A stretch of 21,459 nt of DNA from a virus, in IMG/VR virus record IMGVR_UViG_3300023210_000266, positions 1 to 21,459 of that record; one strand, given 5' to 3'. A model generated the notes under the pieces. That model worked only from the letters and a program-made list of their open reading frames with translations, was not told the DNA's origin and did not search any database. Position numbers and translations under genes: made by a program. This document shows, piece by piece, positions 1 to 5,713 of this stretch. The first letter of the stretch is position 1. Each line of letters starts with the position of its first letter.

Positions 1-1792
1 TAGTACCATCATAATTACTCTTAGGCATTGGATTATCTTTCTTAACTCCGGTTGGATTATAATCATATTCTCTCTTTAACCATGGTTCAATAATCTGATG
101 TGTTATATATTCATAATGTTCAGGATCACTATATCTATCATCATCTAACTTGCTCCAAAATGATTTCCAAGATCTTGGTAATGGTTTACCTTTTAGATGA
201 GGATTATTATCCCATCCTTCATATGGTGTAACATGACTCATAAATTTTTTATAAGGTATACCATTTAATCTTACAAGGTCTCTTAATAAACTTACCGTTA
301 AGTCTGTTGCATGACCAGGTCTTTCAGATTCAGTTAAATGTGCTACTTCTGCAAATAAAGCATCTATACCCATATTACCTGGTATATCCGCTATACGTCT
401 CTCTTGCTTATCAATTCTATCATCTATTATTTTTTGGAGATCAACATCATCAGGTATATAACTATCTACCAAACCATCGTCATGCCTTTTATCCCATTCT
501 TCATACATAAAATCAGCTTCTCCTGCTTTAACAGCTTCCTCATGACTATATGTATAACGTTTGCCGTACTCATAAAAAAGTTTCCGTTCTAACATACTTA
601 AATTATCATATACATCATCCTCTGTTTTAATATTATGTATTTTCTTTACATCAATGTCTTTTAATTCATCTATACTATAACTACCACCCACAAAGTCAAA
701 ATGGTTTCCATGGAAATTACCTTCTGAATAATCTTGTGCTTTATAGTCAGGTATAGTTATTTTGTTAAGGAATGGGGTTGCATGTGGAGTAAAATTTCCT
801 GTTTCAGCAGCCTCTACAGAACCCCTATTAAATAAATGATTAAACCATGGCTCTGATTCATGGCTTAATGTTTTTAAACCCTGTTCATCAACCATTCTTA
901 AAGCGTCCTTCCAATGTATAGACATATCACCAGCAGTTGGAATAGTTTGTCTTGTTCCATATCTATTCTGATACATATCATACACTTTCTGTTGTGGGTC
1001 AGATAATTTATTATATGTTCCGTCTGTTAAAGCTGATACTTCAATTTCAGGTAACATCCCTCCCTGAATAATTTCTTCTCCATCTTGTCTAATAGGTAAT
1101 CCAAATCCTACAGTAGCTTCTGCACCTGTCTTTGGATTATACCCTACCTTACCAGACAATAATCCTACATTTCCATATAAACCAGCAGTAGTCCCAGTAC
1201 CTCCAACTAAATCATGTCTTCCATAAATACCAGCACCATATTTCCACGGTTCTCTCCAATTATACGAATTACCACCAAACTCTCCTTCTATACCAACAGA
1301 TCCGGTTGCGTCAAGTATAGGATTAAACATCATACTTTGCTCATCTCCTTTAAGTCTAGTACCTCCACTTAATCCTAAGTGACCTGTTATAGGTGAATAA
1401 GGAATATGTGTACTATAACCTAGACCTACTCTAGCAGATCCAGACATAGACTTATCACTTATATCACCTAGAGTCATAGCTCCAGATCCATATAAATTAT
1501 GTGCTGAGTCTCTATATCCACATCCAGTTTTAACAGATTCTCCATTCCATTCTCCATTACTACACATAGATAGTTCTACACCTCTTTGTGCTATCTCTCC
1601 GTTAACAGAAGGATCTACGTTTTGATCCGGATTTTCTACCATCCCCAACCAATCCACTGATGCGTTAAAAGTTTTTCCCATACTATAATATACTAAAATT
1701 ATAAGACCTATCCAAAGTATCCCCCACCGTTTTACAAACCGGGAGACACCCCTGGGTCCATACCCCATGGCTTTTAAAAAAGTTGTGAGCAT
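1..1792 (-). CDS. Large membrane-anchored, probably virion- or envelope-associated protein (partial, C-terminus missing)
   Basis: An uninterrupted minus-strand frame of about 597 codons runs off the left edge. From the ATG at 1792 the N-terminus has a basic stretch (RGVSRFVKRW) followed by a hydrophobic span (GILWIGLIILVYY, about residues 24-36), a classic signal anchor. Residues about 105-235 are rich in Gly and alternating hydrophobic residues (GSARVGLGYS, GSVGIEGEF, ATVGFGLPI), which suggests stacked beta strands, perhaps barrel-like. An LPEIEVSA peptide follows near residue 247; similar LPEVxVTA peptides are common in Bacteroidota phage and TonB-related proteins. The C-terminal half is charged and alpha-like and I do not recognise it. 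In-frame starts also exist at 1768 and 1681; the 1681 start has the more AT-rich leader but would remove the membrane span. It is divergent from everything to its right, as expected for a late or structural arm. Function unknown. Confidence 0.8.
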   Translation of the reverse strand, partial: MLTTFLKAMGYGPRGVSRFVKRWGILWIGLIILVYYSMGKTFNASVDWLGMVENPDQNVDPSVNGEIAQRGVELSMCSNGEWNGESVKTGCGYRDSAHNLYGSGAMTLGDISDKSMSGSARVGLGYSTHIPYSPITGHLGLSGGTRLKGDEQSMMFNPILDATGSVGIEGEFGGNSYNWREPWKYGAGIYGRHDLVGGTGTTAGLYGNVGLLSGKVGYNPKTGAEATVGFGLPIRQDGEEIIQGGMLPEIEVSALTDGTYNKLSDPQQKVYDMYQNRYGTRQTIPTAGDMSIHWKDALRMVDEQGLKTLSHESEPWFNHLFNRGSVEAAETGNFTPHATPFLNKITIPDYKAQDYSEGNFHGNHFDFVGGSYSIDELKDIDVKKIHNIKTEDDVYDNLSMLERKLFYEYGKRYTYSHEEAVKAGEADFMYEEWDKRHDDGLVDSYIPDDVDLQKIIDDRIDKQERRIADIPGNMGIDALFAEVAHLTESERPGHATDLTVSLLRDLVRLNGIPYKKFMSHVTPYEGWDNNPHLKGKPLPRSWKSFWSKLDDDRYSDPEHYEYITHQIIEPWLKREYDYNPTGVKKDNPMPKSNYDGT

Positions 1793-1901
1793 GGCATTGT
1801 GGAAGGGTCCTAGTGAAACAGCTCCCTCACTTTTTCCTGTCTTAGTGTACCCCCGGGTCTTAAGTCACTTAAACTATTTTATTAATTAAAAGAAAAAAAA
1901 C
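1793..1901. promoter_or_regulatory. Divergent intergenic region where the two transcription arms separate
   Basis: This gap separates the minus-strand gene from the first plus-strand gene, so promoters for both should lie in or near it. It and the adjacent 1720-1792 are clearly richer in G and C than the rest of the window. GGGTC(C/T) recurs at 1754-1759, 1805-1810 and 1855-1860, spaced 51 and 50 bases apart. No TAnnTTTG Bacteroidota -7 element is visible, so these promoters may use a phage factor. The plus-strand end carries the leader TTAATTAAAAGAAAAAAAAC directly before the ATG at 1902. Confidence 0.5.
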
Positions 1902-2231
1902 ATGTCAAAAACAACAGTTTATTTCAAAAAAATCACCCAATCAAAGAAGGGTGTAGTCTTCTGCGTTAACAAGCCAACTGCTTCACAAGTGAAGGCATCA
2001 GGTCAGTCAACAAGCGTAGACTTCAAGATGGGCAATGCCACAGTAACTGGCCGTAAGGCTTTCCACAACTTTGGTCAACAGTACTTCGTACAGCTTGACT
2101 GTTCAAAGTTAACTAAAACTCAGGTACCAAAGGTCGGTACTGAGTTTCAAATTGTTACTACTGACAAGCCAGTAATCAACAATTCTACAGGTGAGGCAAT
2201 GCCTAACCTGAACTGGGGCTACGCAGGGTAG
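1902..2231 (+). CDS. Small, probably highly expressed early protein of unknown function
   Basis: A 109-residue protein with alternating polar and hydrophobic residues, which suggests mostly beta structure; no signal peptide or membrane span is visible. I do not recognise the family. Its codon use stands out: it prefers AAC, TTC, AAG, GAC, GGC and TGC where neighbouring genes mostly use AAT, TTT, AAA and GAT. It also has a very A-rich leader (TTAATTAAAAGAAAAAAAAC), the pattern of strong Bacteroidota translation initiation. Together these suggest high expression, as for an abundant DNA-binding or host take-over protein; that role is inference. It is the first gene of the rightward arm. The stop codon lies inside a small hairpin, GGGTA-gccagg-TACCC at 2226-2241. 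Confidence 0.8.
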   Translation: MSKTTVYFKKITQSKKGVVFCVNKPTASQVKASGQSTSVDFKMGNATVTGRKAFHNFGQQYFVQLDCSKLTKTQVPKVGTEFQIVTTDKPVINNSTGEAMPNLNWGYAG

Positions 2232-2264
2232 CCAGGTACCCAGGCAGCTGGGGCAGCCCGGATT

Positions 2265-2284
2265 GAGGAGAAATAGTTCTTCTC
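2265..2284 (+). terminator. Hairpin after the 1902-2231 gene, possible terminator
   Basis: GAGGAGAA and TTCTTCTC pair across an ATAG loop with one G-T pair. The 3' side continues into a pyrimidine-rich run (TCTCTTCT) rather than a clean T tract, so termination would be weak. It lies 34 bases after the stop codon. Confidence 0.35.
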
Positions 2285-2292
2285 TCTCTTCT

Positions 2293-2319
2293 AGTGTGGA
2301 TCACTATCATATTCACACT
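2293..2319 (+). repeat. GAT-CACT-ATC motif, copy 1, capping a hairpin
   Basis: AGTGTG (2293-2298) pairs with CACACT (2314-2319), and GATCACTATCA (2299-2309) fills the tip. The core GAT/ATC can itself pair around a CACT loop. The same 11 bases recur at 5634 and 9548 in hairpins with unrelated outer stems. Confidence 0.65.
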
Positions 2320-2432
2320 GATATTAAACCAACTCACTCAGGATTGAGGGTCACTCAGCACATTTTTAATTAAATAGTGCTCAAACCTTCTTCTGTCTTG
2401 GTTTTTTTGTGCATTGTGGACAGCATAATCAC

Positions 2433-2458
2433 AGTGGGTGGCACTATTACCCACTTTT
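2433..2458 (+). terminator. Probable rho-independent terminator
   Basis: AGTGGGT (2433-2439) pairs perfectly with ACCCACT (2449-2455) across a 9-base loop, followed by a short T run. A weaker terminator-like AAACC/GGTTTTTTT element lies just upstream at 2383-2408. Confidence 0.5.
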
Positions 2459-2482
2459 CTCCACATTATACCACGTGTGGAG
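2459..2482 (+). other. Seven-base-pair hairpin directly after the terminator
   Basis: CTCCACA (2459-2465) and TGTGGAG (2476-2482) pair perfectly across a 10-base loop. It directly abuts the terminator-like hairpin at 2433-2458. No T run follows, so it is more likely part of an RNA fold or a protein site than a terminator. Confidence 0.45.
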
Positions 2483-2508
2483 TTGACAACACCATATAAA
2501 GGATATAG

Positions 2509-2584
2509 CTATAGTAAGTACCATCTATGAGCAGTGATGGATAAATCTGTACTCACTTGACAAAAGAGCTTACTATGTCTATAG
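2509..2584 (+). ncRNA. Candidate branched RNA element upstream of the 2645 gene
   Basis: ATAGTAAG (2511-2518) pairs with CTTACTAT (2569-2576). Within it AGTAC (2517-2521) can pair with GTACT (2549-2553), enclosing CATC/GATG (2522-2525 with 2536-2539) around a 10-base loop. The first two helices share two bases, so their junction must shift slightly. CTATAG occurs at both outer edges. It is not a tRNA: no T-arm consensus is present. It matches no riboswitch I recognise. It could be a leader element for the 2645 operon or a small RNA. Confidence 0.35.
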
Positions 2585-2644
2585 TCTTATACTCTCTCTA
2601 TATAGAATGAGCATATTAGTAACCCAAATCTTAAAAATAATATT

Positions 2645-2848
2645 ATGTCACATTTAGAAACTAAGGAACAAGAACTAAAAGAATTAAGAGTACAATTCCC
2701 TGATCTGGGAGAGTCTGGAATAGAGTATTTATACTTCATGCATCACAAAGAAGAGATACAGGCAGAGAATAGAAAGAAGGAGGCAGAGTTAGAGGCTGAT
2801 TACAATGCTATGTCTGACTACTATGAAGATAATCCAGAATGGTTATGA
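2645..2848 (+). CDS. Small acidic helical protein, unknown
   Basis: A 67-residue protein rich in Glu and predicted to be helical; the middle (about residues 33-52, HHKEEIQAENRKKEAELEA) looks like a charged single helix or short coiled coil, and it ends DNPEWL. Nothing identifies a function. It opens a chain of small genes: its TGA stop overlaps the next start (ATGA at 2845), which suggests translational coupling. The leader is AT-rich without a Shine-Dalgarno sequence, as for the other genes here. Confidence 0.75.
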   Translation: MSHLETKEQELKELRVQFPDLGESGIEYLYFMHHKEEIQAENRKKEAELEADYNAMSDYYEDNPEWL

Positions 2849-2982
2849 CTAAACTAAACAGAAAGCAAAAGAGAAGTATACGTAGACAGGTAGACATTGA
2901 CCTTGGTGTTAATGCACCTTCTAGTAGTATACATAAGAATAAGACTAAGTATAACCGTAAGGTTAAACATAAAAAAAAATAA
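2845..2982 (+). CDS. Tiny, strongly basic protein (45 residues)
   Basis: The frame opens at an ATGA overlap with the preceding stop and ends TAA after a run of nine A. The product is highly basic (MTKLNRKQKRSIRRQ at the start, KVKHKKK at the end) with a short acidic and neutral centre. It is probably a nucleic-acid-binding microprotein, but that is inferred from charge only. The call rests on the overlap at its start, the tight packing of neighbours (the next gene starts 5 bases later) and native codon use. The size is below usual gene-calling cut-offs. Confidence 0.6.
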   Translation: MTKLNRKQKRSIRRQVDIDLGVNAPSSSIHKNKTKYNRKVKHKKK

Positions 2983-2987
2983 AAGAT

Positions 2988-3071
2988 ATGGCAAAGAAAT
3001 TAGAAAAATACGTAGCAGAGATATTATTAATAACACTAGCAATAGTAGTAACAACAGTCTGCTATGCCTAA
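2988..3071 (+). CDS. Single-span membrane microprotein (27 residues)
   Basis: A 27-codon frame with a basic start (MAKKLEK) followed by an uninterrupted hydrophobic segment (ILLITLAIVVTTVCYA), predicted to span the inner membrane with the N-terminus in the cytoplasm. It starts 5 bases after the preceding stop and overlaps the start of the next gene (ATG at 3064). Packing and composition support a real gene; role unknown. Four comparable membrane microproteins occur at 3622, 9020, 9130 and 9442. Confidence 0.5.
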   Translation: MAKKLEKYVAEILLITLAIVVTTVCYA

Positions 3072-3447
3072 TATATTAACAGAATTAAAAGGATTGATAG
3101 AAGACCATGGTTTAACTATGGATAACATTAAATGTGCAAGCTTATGGTTACATCAAGGTTATGGAGAACATGAAGAGATAGGTGTTTCATTCAAAATCTA
3201 TAGTTATGATGATGTTAAACCTGCATTATATGATGATCATCGTGAAGCTACTATTATTGATATGGGTAAGCATGGTTATCATAATGGATATGGAGGCCAA
3301 GAGTTATATGGTAAAGTATGGATGGATAATGGTGAATGGATAACTAGAGGAGAGTATGATGGTTCTGAATGGTGGAATTATCATAGAGTACCTGAAGTTC
3401 CTAATAAGCTGATGTTAGATAAAGCTGGTAATCCTCTTGAGTCATGA
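3064..3447 (+). CDS. Hypothetical phage protein, Trp- and Gly-rich
   Basis: A 127-residue protein with many aromatic residues and glycines, including LWLHQGYGEHEEIGVSFKI and GEWITRGEYDGSEWWNY, which suggests a compact alpha/beta fold. No signal peptide, membrane span or catalytic motif is evident. I do not recognise the family. Its start lies inside the preceding microprotein gene, and its TGA overlaps the next ATG at 3444, so it is part of a coupled chain from 2645 to 4319. Confidence 0.75.
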   Translation: MPNILTELKGLIEDHGLTMDNIKCASLWLHQGYGEHEEIGVSFKIYSYDDVKPALYDDHREATIIDMGKHGYHNGYGGQELYGKVWMDNGEWITRGEYDGSEWWNYHRVPEVPNKLMLDKAGNPLES

Positions 3448-3686
3448 AGATAAATAAGTATCAACATATCATAGACACTCTATTAGATAGAGATAAGATA
3501 CATACAGTTAGTAAACCAAAATCCAATTGGAGATATAAGGTATATCCAAAGCCACGGATATGGGTAGACATGAGCACACTTAAGCAAGCAAAGAAATATA
3601 ATAAACTAAAGAAAAAAAAAGATGAGATTAGTAATAGAAAGAGTACCAATGTTTGGGCTAACAATAATATGGGACAGAGATTTTGA
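3444..3686 (+). CDS. Small basic protein, unknown
   Basis: An 80-residue basic protein with clusters of Lys (KQAKKYNKLKKKK), possibly nucleic-acid binding by charge. It starts at an ATGA overlap with the previous gene. Its Lys-rich stretch is encoded by a run of nine A (3612-3620). The last 65 bases overlap a second frame (3622-3756) encoding a membrane microprotein whose ATG begins two bases after the A run. Function unknown. Confidence 0.65.
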   Translation: MKINKYQHIIDTLLDRDKIHTVSKPKSNWRYKVYPKPRIWVDMSTLKQAKKYNKLKKKKDEISNRKSTNVWANNNMGQRF

Positions 3687-3756
3687 AGGTCTCTTAATAG
3701 GAATAGTATTACCATTCTATCTGATTGGTATTATATTTAAAAATAATGAGATATGA
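3622..3756 (+). CDS. Single-span membrane microprotein (44 residues), overlapping
   Basis: The frame MRLVIERVPMFG begins inside the 3444-3686 gene and ends TGA at 3754-3756, where it overlaps the next start by ATGA at 3753. The C-terminal half contains a hydrophobic span (GLLIGIVLPFYLIGIIF) ending KNNEI. The 3' overlap matches the coupling seen throughout this region and is the main reason to accept it. It could be translated alone or, if the nine-A run slips, as a fusion to the upstream basic protein. Confidence 0.55.
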   Translation: MRLVIERVPMFGLTIIWDRDFEGLLIGIVLPFYLIGIIFKNNEI

Positions 3757-4319
3757 AGAAAGATAAAGAATATTGGTATGAAATAAAGAATAAAGCTGAG
3801 ACTATGTCAGGATCTACTACCATAATTGCAAGTAAGTCACAGTTTAGAGGTAACATTGTAAACATGTGGACTATTAATAAAAAGGATCAGGAAGAAATAA
3901 CTGTATCTAATTCATATTATATGGGAAGTGTACATCAAACCTATTTAATAAATAATTGTACAACAACAGTTAAATATACATGTACTGTACCTGCACCTAA
4001 GTGGTTGCGTAATAGGATTGCTAATAATAAAAACATTCGTATTCAACTGAAAGATATGCATTGTACATTTTCAGCTTATGAATACACGTTAGGTTGCACA
4101 GCTGAAAAGGAAGGTCTTATGTTTAATGGTAACATTGATAACATAAGTACTTTGAAAGAATTAAGGCGTATACTTAGTAGTGTTAGAAGTATTGTTAAAA
4201 GATATTCATATGAAACACTAGCTGAATTAGCATCAACTAAGGATTTAAATGACTATGATATGGTAATTACATATGATAAGTTGATAAAATATAACAGGGA
4301 CAAACAACACGAACTGTAA
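3753..4319 (+). CDS. Hypothetical protein, unknown (188 residues)
   Basis: A 188-residue soluble protein. The N-terminal two thirds alternate hydrophobic and polar residues with several Cys (NNCTTTVKYTCTVP, DMHCTF, LGCTAEK) and are probably beta-rich. The C-terminal third is helical (LKELRRILSSVRSIVKRY). The Cys residues do not form a clear zinc pair pattern. It starts at an ATGA overlap, ends the 2645-4319 chain, and is followed by two hairpins, the second a terminator. Family not recognised. Confidence 0.75.
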   Translation: MKKDKEYWYEIKNKAETMSGSTTIIASKSQFRGNIVNMWTINKKDQEEITVSNSYYMGSVHQTYLINNCTTTVKYTCTVPAPKWLRNRIANNKNIRIQLKDMHCTFSAYEYTLGCTAEKEGLMFNGNIDNISTLKELRRILSSVRSIVKRYSYETLAELASTKDLNDYDMVITYDKLIKYNRDKQHEL

Positions 4320-4329
4320 TAAAAGTATG

Positions 4330-4352
4330 ACAGAAGGATGAGTGATCATTCT
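4330..4352 (+). other. Hairpin with GTGA (GNRA-type) loop
   Basis: CAGA and TCTG enclose ATGA-GTGA-TCAT with a small bulge on the 5' side. The loop fits the stable GNRA class. It immediately precedes the terminator hairpin. A related string, TGACAG followed by GATGAG, also occurs near 9566-9580. Confidence 0.4.
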
Positions 4353-4366
4353 GAGTGAGTGGATGA

Positions 4367-4401
4367 GGGAGAGGACTACGGTTCTCTCCTTTATTCTTTT
4401 T
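4367..4401 (+). terminator. Rho-independent terminator with UACG tetraloop
   Basis: GGAGAGGAC (4368-4376) and GTTCTCTCC (4381-4389) pair across a TACG loop closed by C-G, an UNCG-type tetraloop, followed by TTTATTCTTTTT. It separates the 2645-4319 chain from the gene at 4421. Confidence 0.75.
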
Positions 4402-4420
4402 ATAAATTAAAATAAGTATT

Positions 4421-4750
4421 ATGACACAAGATTTTGAACTGTTAGATGACCCAAGGGTACCTCTAACTATTAAACCTATGATTAAACTGCATGATGTATT
4501 AGTCAGAGGTTGGAGACAAGACAAAGAAATAAGATTACCTAAACTTATATCAAAGATGGAGAATAGTATAAAAGAACAAGTTGAAGAGGTGGTTAAGCTG
4601 GAAGATCAAACACAATTTGTTAGTATAAGGTTAGTTGAAACACTAAATGGTATCAGGAAGTTAATAGATGAACCATCTGATGATTTAAGAGAGTCATTAA
4701 TTAGCCTATTAGATAAGAGTTGTACTAACATAGAAAAAAAATATAAGTAA
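4421..4750 (+). CDS. Hypothetical helical protein, unknown (109 residues)
   Basis: A 109-residue protein, mostly helical, with an acidic N-terminus (TQDFELLDDPRVPL) and a likely coiled-coil stretch around KMENSIKEQVEEVVKLEDQ. No known motif. It lies just after a terminator and so probably has its own promoter, with the leader TATAAATTAAAATAAGTATT. Its stop overlaps the next start as TAATG at 4748-4752, implying coupling. Confidence 0.7.
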   Translation: MTQDFELLDDPRVPLTIKPMIKLHDVLVRGWRQDKEIRLPKLISKMENSIKEQVEEVVKLEDQTQFVSIRLVETLNGIRKLIDEPSDDLRESLISLLDKSCTNIEKKYK

Positions 4751-5232
4751 TGGCAATAGAACTATCAGATAATATATTATTAAATATAATGCGTAATCAT
4801 ATCAAGGAAAACATAAACAAAGAGTATGTAATTGATTTAATCACTAGCAAGTTAAGTGATTCAGACAAAGGTATACTATTAGAGTTATTGTTAACTGAAG
4901 AAGAGCATGAACCTTTTGATATAAATGATATAGTATGGATCAAAATGGATAAGTATGCTGATTATGGTGATGAACAATCATTAAAAGATATTCAATTAAT
5001 TCATGATAACCATATACTAGCTAAAGTAACAGGATCTGATAACTATGGTACTGAATATGATAAGTGGCACTATAAGTTTATGGTTGAAGTTATTCTTCTT
5101 AGAGATAAGGATAACTGGGAAATATCTAAACAAAAAGTTGATAGAAAAGACATTAAACATATTGTTGGATCTAACTTATCACATAAAATGACACAAGCAT
5201 TCAGAGATAAATATTCAGAGATAGCTATATAA
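4750..5232 (+). CDS. Hypothetical acidic protein, unknown (160 residues)
   Basis: A 160-residue acidic protein with a helical N-terminal part (about residues 1-50, LLELLLTEEEHEPF) followed by a part with Trp and Tyr in a probable beta arrangement (INDIVWIKMDKYADYGDE, YDKWHYKFMVEVILL). No catalytic or metal-binding motif stands out and I do not recognise the family. It is coupled to the preceding gene and followed by about 100 bases carrying a promoter-like element. Confidence 0.7.
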   Translation: MAIELSDNILLNIMRNHIKENINKEYVIDLITSKLSDSDKGILLELLLTEEEHEPFDINDIVWIKMDKYADYGDEQSLKDIQLIHDNHILAKVTGSDNYGTEYDKWHYKFMVEVILLRDKDNWEISKQKVDRKDIKHIVGSNLSHKMTQAFRDKYSEIAI

Positions 5233-5300
5233 CTCCTATTTATCTTGACTCAATGCTAATATAATTCTCTAATTACTACTGCTGTAACAGGTGAAACATA

Positions 5301-5308
5301 TATCTTTG
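5301..5308 (+). promoter_or_regulatory. Bacteroidota-type -7 element
   Basis: TATCTTTG matches the TAnnTTTG -7 consensus and lies 23 bases before the ATG at 5332. The -33 position has CTG rather than TTG, a partial match. Between it and the gene is a short hairpin, CCTTA-attaa-TAAGG. Confidence 0.45.
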
Positions 5309-5331
5309 CACCTTAATTAATAAGGAACAAG

Positions 5332-5589
5332 ATGTTATATCAACTAAAGAGTGGAAGAACTATAGAAATATCTATTGAACAATACCTTGACATGACTGAT
5401 TTAGAACTTGAGGAGTTAGAAGGACTTGGTAGTGTGAATACTATGGAGATTAATAATCCATGGTACAACTCATACCAAAAGAAAACAAGGGATAAAGCAG
5501 AAGACTTAACAGATGAGAAAGAGTTAGGTAAGATACATGAGAAGGTAAGAAGGGATGATAAAGATTTTCATAACAAAGATGATGATTAG
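5332..5589 (+). CDS. Small highly charged protein, unknown (85 residues)
   Basis: An 85-residue protein. The N-terminus (LKSGRTIEISIEQYLDMTD) reads as two beta strands followed by an acidic helix (LELEELEGLGS). The C-terminus is a charged, probably disordered tail ending FHNKDDD. No known function. It has its own TATCTTTG element upstream and a terminator with the GATCACTATCA motif downstream, so it may be a single-gene transcription unit. Confidence 0.7.
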   Translation: MLYQLKSGRTIEISIEQYLDMTDLELEELEGLGSVNTMEINNPWYNSYQKKTRDKAEDLTDEKELGKIHEKVRRDDKDFHNKDDD

Positions 5590-5614
5590 GTAAACTATTC
5601 ATCAGTATACACAT

Positions 5615-5669
5615 AAGGACGTATTATAGTAGTGATCACTATCACGCATCTATAGTATGTCCTTTTTTT
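5615..5669 (+). terminator. Terminator with long stem and motif-bearing loop
   Basis: AAGGACGTATTATAG (5615-5629) pairs over its whole length, with two G-T pairs, to CTATAGTATGTCCTT (5650-5664), followed by a T run (5663-5669). The 20-base loop contains GATCACTATCA, which can form its own nested stem, GTGAT-CACT-ATCAC. Confidence 0.7.
5634..5644 (+). repeat. GAT-CACT-ATC motif, copy 2, inside a terminator loop
   Basis: GATCACTATCA here is flanked so that GTGAT (5632-5636) pairs perfectly with ATCAC (5641-5645) around CACT. TAGTGATCACTA (5630-5641) is also a perfect palindrome on DNA, so either an RNA tip or a DNA operator is possible. Confidence 0.65.
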
Positions 5670-5713
5670 ATTCAAATTCAATTCAAATTAATTAACCGCT
5701 TAAAACTAAAACA

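Larger units (their letters stand above)
2232..2644 (+). other. 413-base gene-free region packed with RNA hairpins
   Basis: No plausible gene lies here. Read as plus-strand RNA it contains a run of inverted repeats: CTGGG-GCAG-CCCGG type at 2248-2261; GAGGAGAA-atag-TTCTTCTC at 2265-2284; the GATCACTATCA hairpin at 2293-2319; CTCA-ggat-TGAG at 2337-2348; AAACC/GGTTT followed by a T run at 2383-2408; AGTGGGT/ACCCACT plus T at 2433-2458; CTCCACA/TGTGGAG at 2459-2482; and a branched element at 2509-2584. GGATTGAGG is repeated at about 2260 and 2341. This may be a terminator cluster, a phage noncoding RNA, a processing region or an origin. Confidence 0.6.

Noticed and set aside
307-592. Short plus-strand frames rich in Tyr, Ile and Phe at 307-510 and 404-592
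   Set aside because: They are antisense to the coherent long minus-strand gene and show the biased composition expected of shadow frames.
1767-1889. Plus-strand frame of 40 codons (MAFKKVVSMALWKG...) ahead of the 1902 gene
   Set aside because: It lies antisense to the N-terminus of the long minus-strand gene, has no A-rich leader and its composition is unlike the neighbours. Only a ribosome footprint would revive it.
2509-2584. tRNA or hammerhead ribozyme at the branched element
   Set aside because: There is no T-arm consensus or acceptor/anticodon layout, and no CTGATGA and GAAA core of a hammerhead.
2854-3054. Minus-strand frame of 66 codons, Leu-rich
   Set aside because: It is the antisense of the basic and membrane microprotein genes; the plus-strand frames have matching overlaps at both ends.
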